Shown here one piece after another: positions 12,001 through 23,800 of a stretch of 64,000 nt of DNA. Location: the NCBI RefSeq assembly GCF_036323735.1, contig NC_086024.1:136845053-136909052 (forward strand), given 5' to 3'. This stretch comes from Rattus norvegicus. Its lineage: Eukaryota > Chordata > Mammalia > Rodentia > Muridae. The notes below the pieces were generated by a model. That model had not been told where the DNA came from. It made no database searches and worked only from the letters and a program-made list of their open reading frames with translations. The position numbers were made by a program, and so were the translations under genes. Positions within the stretch are counted from its first letter, which is position 1, and each line of letters begins with the position of its first letter.

Positions 12001-15000
12001 TCCACTTGGACTTAAGCTTTGTACAGGGTGATAAGCATGGATCGATCTGCATTCTTCTACATGCTGACCTCCAGTTGAACCAGCACCATTTGCTGAAAAT
12101 GCTATCTTTCTTCCACTGGGTGGTTTTAGCTCCTTTGTCAAAGATCAAGTGCCCATAGGTGTGTGGGTTCATTTCTGGGTCTTCAATTCTATTCCACCAA
12201 TCTATCTCTCTGTCTCTGTACCAATACCATGGAGTTTTTATGACTATTGCTCTGTAATACTGCTTGAGGTCAGGGATGGTGATTCCCCCAAAAGTTCTTT
12301 TATTGTTGAGGCTAGGTTTTTTTTGTTATTCCAAATGAATTTGCAAATTGCTCTATCTCTTTAAAGAGTTGAGTAGGAATTTTGATGGGGATTACATTGA
12401 ATCTGTAGATTGCTTTTGGCAAAATGGCCATCTTTACTATATTAATCCTGACAATCCATGAGCGTGGGAGATCTTTCCATCTTCAGAGATCTTCCTCAAT
12501 TTCTTTCTTCAGAGATGTGAAGTTCTTGTCATACAGATCTTTCACTTGCTTGGTTAAAGTCACACTGAAGTTTTTTATATTATTTGTGACTATTGTGAAG
12601 GGTGTCATTTCCCTAATTTCTTTCTCAGCCTGTTTATCCTTTGAGTAGAGGAAGGCTACTGATTTGTTTGAGTTAATTTTATACCCTGACACTTTGCTGA
12701 AGTTGTTTATCAGGTTAAGTAATTCTCTGGTGGAACTTTGGGGTCACTTAAGTACACTTTCATATCATCTGCATATAGTGGTATTTTGATTTCTTCCCTT
12801 CCAATTTGTATCCCTTTGACCTCCTTTCACTGTCTGATTGCTCTGGCTAGGACTTTGAGAAGTATATTGAATAAGTAGGAGAGAGTGGGCAGCCTTGCCT
12901 AGTCCCTGATTTTAGTGGGATTGCTTCAAGTTTCTCTCCATTTAGTTTAATGTTAGCTACTGGTTTGCTGTGTATGGCTTTTACTATGTTTAGATAAGGA
13001 CCTTGAATTCCTATTCTTTCCAGGACTTTTATCATGAAGGGGTGTTGAATTTTGTCAAATGCTTTCTCAGCATCTAATGAAATGATCATGTGGTTTTGTT
13101 CTTTCAGTTTGTTTATATAATGGATCACGTTGATGGTTTTCCGTATATTAAACCATCCCTGCATGCCTGGGATGAAGCCTACTTAATCATGGTAGATGAT
13201 TGTTTTGATGTGTTCTTGGATTCGGTTTGCCAGAATTTTATTGAGTATTTTTGCGTCGATATTCATAAGGGAAATTGGTCTGAAGTTCTCTTTCTTTGTT
13301 GGGTCTTTGTGTGGTTTAGGTATAAGAGTAATTGTGGCTTCATAGAAGGAATTCGGTAGTGCTCCGTCTGTTTCTACTTTGTGGAATAGTTTGGACAGTA
13401 TTGGTGTGAGGTATTCTGTGGAGGTCTGATAAAAATATGGAACGCTTCACGAATTTGCGTGTCATCCTTGCACAGGGGCCATGCTAATCTTTTCTGTATT
13501 GTTCCAATTTTAGTGTATGTGCTGCCAAAGCGAGCCCCACAGACTTATTTTTAATTGGACTTGAAGAAAGCAACTCATCCTCCATGATATCAGTGTGCCA
13601 TTGACAGATGGCCACTGGACTCCCAGCGTTTGACTGTTTCCTGGGTCTCCAGCCTGAACCTTTCCGTACATATACTTTGGTGTTTCTCTAAGAATCTCTA
13701 CCACATCAAGCAAGAGCGTGTTTAGACTAGTTAGTAGTTGAGGGGAGGGGAGAATGACAGTTGTATTTTTTTTTTAGATAAATACATCTTTCTTCCCCAG
13801 CCTCCCAATTCTGGGACTAAAGGCCTGAGTCCTCAAAGCTGGGCAAGTGCTTCCTTCTCTTCTGAGCCTCTGGGTTGAACCTAGCGCTCACGCATGCCAG
13901 CCAAGCCCAAAGCTGAGCCCCAGCTCAGCCTTGAGTATGCATAGGATAGAGGCACCCACTTTACAGCAGGGTCAGAAACGGGATATGAGCAAGTTCCAGG
14001 TTGCCATGGGTGGCACAGAGGTCTCTGTCTGAGCCAAAAGGAAGAGAACCCCTGACAGAACTGGTATGAGGGGTTCCACAGAATTGATTTGGACACAACT
14101 TTGACATGCCTGTCAGCTGTCAATGTAGTGAGTCTGTCTGAGAGAAGTTGGGCCCGAGCTACATCCTTTTGGGGTCAGGATTCTGAGCCCAGTGTGACAA
14201 GAACACTCAGCCCGGGGATGGTACGGTAGGTCTTGTGGGGAGCAGAGATAGAGCAGACAGCCCTACAGTTTGGTCTCAGTGTCTGCAGTTGAGAAGTTGG
14301 TAAGGTGGATTGAGAAAAAAGAGATTTTTGTGGGGGTGGGTGGGTGCAGAGGGTTAGGAAGTCATGCAGTGAGGCCACCTCTACCCTGCCCATGCATCTC
14401 TGCATCCTGCTCCTGATCTCTGCCTCCCACGCATGCATCTCTGCCTCCCACCCATGCACCTCTGCATCCCACCCATGCACCTCTGCATCCTACTCATGCA
14501 CCTCTGCACCGCACCCACGCATCTCTGCACTCTGCCCACACATCTCTACACCCATGCATCTCTGCATCCCACCCACGCATCTCTGCACTCTGCCCACGCA
14601 TCTCTACACCCATGCATCTCTGCATCCCACGCATGCATCTCTGCATCCTACTCATGCACCTCTGCATCCCACCCATGCACCTCTGCATCCTACTCATGCA
14701 CCTCTGCACCCCACCCACGCATCTCTGCACTCTGCCCACACATCTCTACACCCATGCATCTCTGCATCCCACCCACGCATCTCTGCACTCTGCCCACGCA
14801 TCTCTACACCCATGCATCTCTGCCTCCCACCTATGCACCTCTGCATCCCACCCACACATCTCTGCCCCCTACCCATGCATCTCTGCACCCCACCCACGCA
14901 TCTCTGCATTCTGCCCACACATCTCTTTGCATATATATTTTGGGAGTCCTCCATGTGCTGTTTCCCACAGGAGAGCTTACCAAGGGCAGAACTGTCACAG

Positions 15001-16781
15001 AGTTCGTGCATTCGCTACAGCCTCTGGCATACAGTAGACACTCAGGGGTTTGAGTGAACGAATGAAATGCCCTGCTACACCAGTTCTTCATTCTAGACAG
15101 GAGAGCTGCCCCTGTATATAATGGGAGCATGACTGCTCCAAGGTGTGGTTGAAGGGAAAGTTTTTATTGTAGATAGGAGGGAGAGAACAGGCAGAGGCAT
15201 CTGGAAGAGTCCAGAGCAGGGAGAGAAAGTAGATTGAACATGGCCAGCAGAGTGGACCGGGCCATGCCAGGAGCCAGGGAAGGAGGTAAGGGAGAGAGCC
15301 TTGAGAGCCGGGTTATGTGGAGACAAGAAGCCAGGGCAGGGGAAGCCCACGATCTGGAGGAGTTTAGGGCAGGGGGAAAACAGGGTGCTGAGGAGAGCCA
15401 CAGGTACTGAGTGAGGCTGGGGGCCAGCGTGCACTTTGGTATGCTAATGGGTACCACAGACACTTGTCCCTTTTGACAGATGAGGAATGGTTCCTCTGGG
15501 CTAGCAGAGTGAGTGCTGCAGTTGGAAGCAGGAGTGGGGGTGGGGGGTGGGGTTGGTGGGATGGGGAGGGGTGCATGGGGTAAGGGGTGAGGGGGAAGGT
15601 GTAGGGAGGTGGGGGTTGTGGGGGGTGGGGGGTTTTCCCTCGGACCTGACAGCTCTCTGATTCACCCCTGCTTTGCCTGACTTTTTTTTTTTTTTTTTTT
15701 TTTTGGTTCTTTTTTTTTTTTCCGGAGCTGGGGACCGAACCCAGGGCCTTGCGCTTCCTAGGTAAGCGCCCTACCACTGAGCTAAATCCCCAGCCCCTGC
15801 CTGACTCTTAAGGTATACCTTACTCTCCAGGCAGGTGGGCGGGCGGATGGCTGACACTCCCCTCAAGACTGATTTGAGGATAAGTAAGTGTGCAGAACAA
15901 TGAGAGCAGAAATGAGGATTATCCTGGCAACTCACCATGTGTGCGTGCATGTGTGCGTGCATGTGTGCGTGTGTGTTTCCAGAGTAAGACATTACCTCCC
16001 GGAAGTAGCCATGTCTCTTGCTTATGTTACTGCAAGAACCTTCCGTCTTTGATCTGGCTTCTCATGATTTTTCTGTTCTAGCACCTAGAGGAATGTCTGG
16101 CATGAGGCCAATGCTCAGTTACTATCTATAGAATGAGCACATTCTCACACCAACACTCACACTGAGGTTGAACACACAGGTGACTTTCCTGGGTACATTG
16201 CTATTGGACACAACTGGAATGCTTAATTGTGGCCACCCAGTACTTGCCTGAATTACTGTGATCTCCTGCTGCTGTCTGCTGTTGTTTTTCTGTGCTGAAG
16301 GCTCCTTGTACTCCTCCCTTCTCTTCTGTATGGAGTGCTCCCCTCCTGGGTTCTCCTATGATGTCTTCCTGTTCACACCTCTGCTTAGAGAAGATCCTGT
16401 CATCTCCATAACTGAAGACTTCCTCCTAATTTCTCCTTAGTTTTGTCCTTTTTCCTTCTTCAGGAGCCCCCCCCCCCTTTTTTTTCTTTTTTCTTTTTTT
16501 TTTCCCGGAGCTGGGGACCGAACCCAGGGACTTGCGCTTGCTAGGCAAGCGCTCTACCACTGAGCTAAATCCCCAACCCCCAGGAGCTCCCTTTTGTTGT
16601 TATTTGTGTTAGCCAAAGGCCAGCCTTGCCAGTCATCTTTGTACCTGTGTGTTTTTGCCTTTGATCTGCCCCGATCCTGAGGGAACCTGAGCGATTATGA
16701 GACCCTGTTTGTATACAGGGTGGGTGGACCTGCACCCACTGACACAGAACATGGGAGTTGCTGAAGAACTTGAAGGATCGT

Positions 16782-16834
<53 letters not shown>

Positions 16835-17761
16835 ATGTGTGTGTGTGTGTGTTTTAGACAAAGTTTGGTTTGTGTGTTTGTGTGCATGCTATATGATAAA
16901 TGTGTGGAGGTGTGTGCACGTATAGATGTGGAGGCCAGTACAACTCATGGGAGTCAATTCTCTTTCTCTTTTCTGGGTTCCAGGGATAACACTCAGTTTG
17001 TCAGGCTTGGTGGCAAGTGCTGAGCCATCTCACCCTCCCGCCCTTTTTTATGTTTATATGTTTATTGAAGATGGTTTCTTACTGGCCTAGATCTCACCAA
17101 GTAGACTAGGCTAGCTGGCCAGCAAATCCCAGGGATCCACTGACTCTGGGTTTAGAGCTCCTGCTACCACACTCAGCTGTTTTATGCAGATTCTGGGTAT
17201 CAAACTCAAGGCCTCAGTGGAAGTGCTTCACCGACCTAGCTGTTGGCTTGCTCCCCGCCCCTTGGATTTTATTCTTTTAGGAAACAAACAGCCTCCTGCG
17301 ATGTTGGCTTTGAACGTGTTGGTGTTATGCTTCCTGTACGCATGCAGGGGGACTTGTCAGATAGGCAACTGCTGTTTGCATCTGGACTGCAGGAGGGAGC
17401 TGGGGGGCCGGTGTGACAGGCAGCGTGTTGATTCCAGCTCTGCTAGTTACCTTGCATTTGGCAAGGCACTGAGCTGGCCTGAGCAGTTTGCTCCTTTGTC
17501 AAGTGAGAATAACATCTCAGATGTACAAGGTTTGGATTAAATGAGGGTTATGCACAGCATCAGGAATGTAGAATTACTTCAGCATTGCTAGGTAGACTCG
17601 TCAGGCTTGGTAACAGCTTTGAAGGTCTGTTGTGTAAAGTACTGAGCAGCTGTTGTTCTGTGGGGACTTGTTTTCTCTATTCCCCGGCCACTGTGCCCAT
17701 ACCATTGACAATAAAATGTGCCCGAAGCACCTTACACACACGCGGTTGAACGTGCGCACAT

Positions 17762-17803
<42 letters not shown>

Positions 17804-20800
17804 TTAACCTCAATTCCTTTGCTAAATTTAGGTATTTCAAACAGCTTGAGGTATAAAAACCTGGATGTGTCTAACCATGATTAAAAATCAGATTGTTGGC
17901 AGTTCTCATGAGCTGCTGTGAGGTTCTGTTGGATTTGAGTCAGAACTCAGAAAGAGCGTAAGACATTTTCTTTCTCTTCTTTGTTTTGATGTTAACCAGA
18001 GCCTTAAGTAGACCTTTTCTGGTGCTCTGGGTTTCCTTATCATCCATTTGTCACACACCAGCTTGCCTGCTGCCTCATGACTGCCCTCTGTGCCTCGCTT
18101 AAAGGGCAGGAGTCTTAAACTCCTACCTATGACTAGTGAGGTTCTCTCAGGAACAGTTGGGAAAGCGAACACTGCCAGTGCTTTTAAATTGAAGATCATT
18201 TCCACACTCATGGACCCTCTCCCTTGTTCCCACAAAGGGTGACATCACGTAATGGAGGCAGATTTCATGTCAGTTGCATTGTAGGGAGAAGCTCACATTA
18301 ATCATTTATTCTACACATCGGCTCTCTTAGAATAAAAGCCAAGATTAATTATTTCACAAAGAGTCTGTCATACTTCATAGTAAATTTCTTTAGTTCTGTG
18401 ACATGTTTGGGGTATAAGAAACTTCAGACATTTGGACAGTATTTTAGTTAAAAGCATATTTTCATTAAAATGTTGACTATTTCCAGTGGTTAGAAAACAG
18501 TACTGCTTAGAGAGGCTGGAGGCACAGGAATTTTAACTAAACCCTGACGCTGTAGCAGAGAAACCCGGGGTCATGCGACAGTTTCTTCCCGTCAGTGCTG
18601 AGGGGCATGACTCTGAGGTGCTCTTGCTAACTCCTTAGCTCGGCGGGTGATAATACGGCAGGTTCCATGCTCTGTGTGAACATGATGGAAACCTGTTCTT
18701 GGCATTTCTGTCTACATAACTTGAAATCGTGGGTATCTCATCTTTGTCTGGCCCCTCAGAGCTTTCACCTGGGAGCGCAGGGGAACAGGTGCTGTCAGAG
18801 TCCCACAGGCCAGCATGAAGACCCCCTCTGTCAGGGCTGCTGAGGAAGTCTTTCAGAACTTGCTTGAAGATGTAGACAATTTCCCAGGGAAGTACATCAT
18901 TTTCTGCCAAAAGTTCTCGAAATCTACGGGGGACACAGGGATGAGTATTTAGAAATTTCTCTTGTACCCCATTTCCCAAACGCTGCTTACTTATGTAACT
19001 GTGTCCTAGACACTTACCTTTTTAGTAACAGAAAAGTGTTATAATTAGGCTTTTAGTGAAAAAACTTTGTAATTAAAGTAAATTTCTACCAGTAAGCTGT
19101 CCAGAGGTGTGTAGGAATTTCCGGATAGGCATCCGGACATGTTAAAGAGTTTATGTAATGCGGCAGTTTTTAGTCTACAGCTCACACACACTGCAAGACC
19201 GTGAAGAACATAGTACTTTACCTGCTGAGAACAGTTCCGGTTTGACAAGGTTGTACTTGTGAGCAAAGAACTTCCAGTTGTCTTTGCTCGGTAGCTGGGA
19301 TTGTGCGAGGAGTCTGGTAGCTTCTCAGCCAGTTGTAGTCTACACCTGTCCTCTTCACCTTCTGTTCATCTTCGATCTCGTTCATTAACCTCTCACGCTC
19401 CCTGAGATGCCACTTTAACTCCCGAAGCAGAGTCTTTGTCACCGCCTCCGAGCCAGTGTGGCGTGCTTGTTTGTCGGAATAAGGTTTTGGCCATTTCACC
19501 CAGCTAAAAAATGGCATTTTTAGGCTGTAGAGATATTAGATGTTTACTTGCATAAATTTTTATGGTTCTTTTCTGTAAATATTTTTTTCTTTACTATTGC
19601 CAGAAAAGTAAATGAATTTTTTTCACTGGTAAAACATGCAGGTCAAAATAAGATTAGAATGTGGATTAAATTCTTTCAATTTCTAACTAGGTCAGTGCTA
19701 AACCCAAGCTTTGAAAATACCTAGATAAAATCTAAGCAGAAATGAAATAAAATCATAATAATACAAACTGAACTATTTCTGAAAATAACACTCGCTAATA
19801 GAAGTTTTTAGGGGCTCTGAAACACCATTGTCTTGAACAGTGCTGTCCACGAGCACTGACTTAGAACAGAAAGCGTGAGCTTACCTGCCGAGACAGAGGT
19901 CTGCTGTGGGAATGTTGCCGGAGTTTGCCCAAGTTGGGGACGAAGCCGTGTTTCTCTCAGGTGGGTCTCATTCTCCTGGGGGTGTCCCCCAGGGAAGGAA
20001 TGTCTCCTCGTTTGCCCACTGGAACTGTGTTTGAAACAAACAACTTTGTGTGTTAGGAGTGAGGCTCAGTCGTCTTCACTGGAGAGACATTTATGTATAT
20101 ATAACCTTCCATCTTCATGAGTCAGAGAACTGTCTGCCTTTTGACTGTAGCTTATTTTCTTTGAAAAAGACGCTGACAGCTATGCATGCTGATCCCAAAT
20201 GCATGTTGCAACGTCTCTAGGAATGGAGTGAAAGGCAGGCGTCTGAGGCACCACAGATGCTCTCGCTGCCGAGGAGGAGTGCCGAGTGGTGTGACGCTCT
20301 GCTGTGCGTAGCTGTGGGTCACAGTTCCAAGCCGCATTTTTATGCCTGTGGAGCTCTAAAAATAACCTCACTGCTGCTTTTATTCTTCTGCTAACTGTGA
20401 GGCAATTTGGAAGCCAGGTCACTGTCCCTCCTAGTGAAAAAATAGATGAGACTTGGCTGTATGCAAACGCACCCTCTGTGAAAGCTTGGAGTAAGGGAGT
20501 GAACCGGGCAGAGCGTGCTGGCACAAGTCATGTGGGAGCTTAGCAAATGTTATCTTCTGCATCCACTTATTGTCTATAAAATAGCAAATCTGGGTATTGA
20601 AGCAGGGTGACATGCTGGAGGGTACTAAAGCACCTAGGTAGAAACAGCGTGAATTTGACCGTCTGTGTTCATGGTGGTGAGACAGCAGTGGGTCACCAGT
20701 GAAGGGAGAGCTGTGAAGAAGAACAAAGTTAGAAACAGAACTGCACCGAGTGAGATCAGGCATGGGCAGAACCCCATCCCAGAAACCCCCACTGGGGGTG

Positions 20801-23800
20801 TGGAGGAAGGAGAGCCAGAGTCAGGGTCACCACACTACGTATAGATTCAAGTCTCAGAGGCGCAGTTACAACCCTGCTTAGGGGACACTTCTGGCCCTGG
20901 GCTTTGCTGTACATTTTTTCTATTTAGATGTTTGTCTTGTAAAACAGTGGCTCGCTTATAAAAGGTCTTTAGCTTCTTAGTTTCTGTTGGGCGATGACAT
21001 TATGTAGCTTTTCCTTTTATAACCTTTATCTCTTCTGTTGCTTTTCTTCCCAGTGAGCTAAGAATAATAGACATTGTTCCCATCAGACCTGTGTGCCATG
21101 TATGATCAAGAGTGACAGGTGTGGTCAGGCTGGAGTTACTGTGATGTCTGGGAAAGGCCAGACGTCAGGCTTCCTTATCCTCAGTGAGAGGCGCTCATAT
21201 TACATTGCCTGCAGTAGTGGGAGAAAGGAGGGAGTGACGTTTATTGTGACAAGGTGTCCTTCCAAATTAAAACCAAAGTTGTACTAAGTCATGCCACTTT
21301 TCCCTTTGAACAACTTTGTTCCTCTTCAAACTCTTCCTTTCTCTGAAGTGGTAACTAAAATATCATATGTATTGGAGAAGGAGAGCAAACCTGAATTCTA
21401 CTCAGGTCCTCTGCAGTCTTTGCGTTGCTTCCCCATCCCCAGCTCTCCCTGTTGACCCACTGCAGTGCTGAGCAGACCAGTGCTGCACTGCTGGGCTCCT
21501 GGCCTGCCCCTCAGTTTTGTTCTATTTTGAGACAGGGTCTCAGCACAAGGTCCTGGCTGTCCTGGAATTCACGATGTTGACCAGGCTGATGTCAAACTTA
21601 GAGATTCGCCTGCTCCTGCTCCTGCCTCCTGAGTGTTGGGATAGAGCACGCACACCATGCTGGCCCTCCCACCCCACCCCAGATTTGGAAACACCGACTG
21701 CTCACTCAATGCCTAATCTTTGTTTTGTTTGTAGCTGCTGTCTGGTCAGGTTTTGTTTCTTCGTTTTTGTTGGTATGTATGTATGTATGTATGTATGTAT
21801 GTATGTATGTATGTATGTATTTTTGCTTGACTCATTTCTGTTTCTTCAACACCTTTTCCTGGATCCCACTCTTGTTTGAACTTACTCTGTTTCCCTCTTC
21901 CTCTAGCTCAGCTAGGTCTCTTACATCTGCTGGTGCTCAGTTGCTCAACAGATGCTTACTGATGTCTCCTGTGATCTGAGGCTTAGGACTAGGGTGACTC
22001 AGTCACTAGACAGGTCCTCTTCCTGCTGTCATGGGGCTGCCCTCCTAGGGGAAGATGAATGTGTGAATGAGATAATTACAAGTCGTCTGTGTTATTTAGC
22101 ATTCATGCCCTGATTCCTTCAAGTCAGATGAGGGGTTCAGGCAAGGACTTTGTGGTTAGGATAATTCCCTTGAACAGGATTTGTGTGATGGTTCTTGAGT
22201 CAAGGTCTCACTGTGTAGCCCTTGCTGGCCTTAGATTTCCTGTACTCCTGCCTCAGCCTCAGGTGGATTACTGGCATAGGCCACAACACCTAGCCTTTGA
22301 GCAGATTTTAATGGCCTTAAAGGACTTCCTGAGCCTTCGTTCTCTCTACCCAGCCTACTAGGTGTCTCCATCTGCGGCAGTGCTCACGCCTGGACGTCTC
22401 AGGGCTTTCGTTCCCACCTCAGTCCGCACCAACCCTCTGGTTTGAACTTACTGCACACACATGTTATCTGGTGCTTGGTTTGTGCTACTTAACTAAATTT
22501 CATTTTTCTCCTTTCTCATGAAATTGTTAAGACTGAAGCAGAGACTAAATACCATTCTCTTTACATCTCTCCTACTACCCTGGAGTTAGAGAACATATTT
22601 GTTGGCAAGAGAAGCACTTCTCTTTTTAAATTAATTTTTGTTTATCAGGTAAACCCAGCTTATCGTGAGAGCTTGTCAGCTGTGCAGTAAATTTAGTAAA
22701 TGGGTCACTTCGGCTGCACCGGCACCTCCTTAGCTATGGCGCACGGAAGACTTGAAACAGCTGGGCCGTTCTCTGAGTGACGGTTGTTGTCTCGTTTACT
22801 TGTTTTTTTCTTTTTTCTTTTGTGTAGATGGATCTTTGCCTGCATGCATGTGTGCACATATGTGCCCTGCTGCAGAGCCCAAACGAAGGGCATCGGATCT
22901 CCTGGGGCTGGAGTTAAGATGGCTGTGAACCACCAATGGGGTGCTGGGAATCAAAGCTGGGCCTCTGGCAGAGTTAACAGCCAGTGTGGGAAGGGAAAGT
23001 GGATGACCAGGCTGGCCTCAAACTCACAGAGATCTAGCTGCTTTGCCTCCTGTGCTGCATCCATGCCCGGCTCCCTTGCTACTCTAAGACAGAGTCAGTT
23101 CCCATGCCCGGGGTGAGTTTGGTTGGAGATGGTAGAAGAAATAAGTGGGAAACCTTGGTCTGATGGACTCTGGGTCTTGGATATCTCACCATCTGCTGAG
23201 CTGTAGCTCAGAGCTGGGAAGCAGGCCTTAGCAGAGATTGGATATCCTGAGGATGAAGTTCAAACTTGCCCCAAGGAAGCTGATGCCCCTAATCAGTAGG
23301 AAGTAGTAAAAGAACCCACAAAGTAGCAAAAAGATAGCTACACTCTGGGACCTCAGGGCCATTTTCCCCTAACAGCCAAACAGCCTAGTCTACCTCCTTC
23401 AGATGTTCCCCAGATGCCACCCCTGTTGGCTGACACTGTGACTCTCCATGTCCCATCTCTCCGACACAGGCTCCCCTGTGCTCCTTTATGACGTACTTTT
23501 ATTTTACTCATTAAAAAAAGATTTTATGCCAGGTAGTGGTGCACGCCTTTAGTCCCAGCACTAAGGAGGCAGAGGCAGGGAGATCCCTCTCAGTTCAAGG
23601 CCAGCCTGGTCTACAGAGTGAGTTCCAGGACAGCCAGGGATACACAAAGAAACGCTGTCTCAGAAAGCAAAAAACCAAACCAATCCAAACAAAACAAAAC
23701 CCCCCAAAACCAAAACACAAAATCAAAAGTACCAAGCAAAAAAGATTTTTTTTCTTATCCGTTTGTTTTAAGACGAGATGTTCTATAGATGTCTGTTAAA

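Noticed and set aside
13431..13537. A functional U6 snRNA gene
   Set aside because: No proximal sequence element or correctly spaced TATA box upstream, several substitutions including the ACAGAGA box, and direct fusion to L1.
14344..15057. A 237-codon plus-strand frame and its overlapping partners
   Set aside because: Explained by the 21-bp minisatellite, whose unit length keeps frames open. No signal peptide or splice context.
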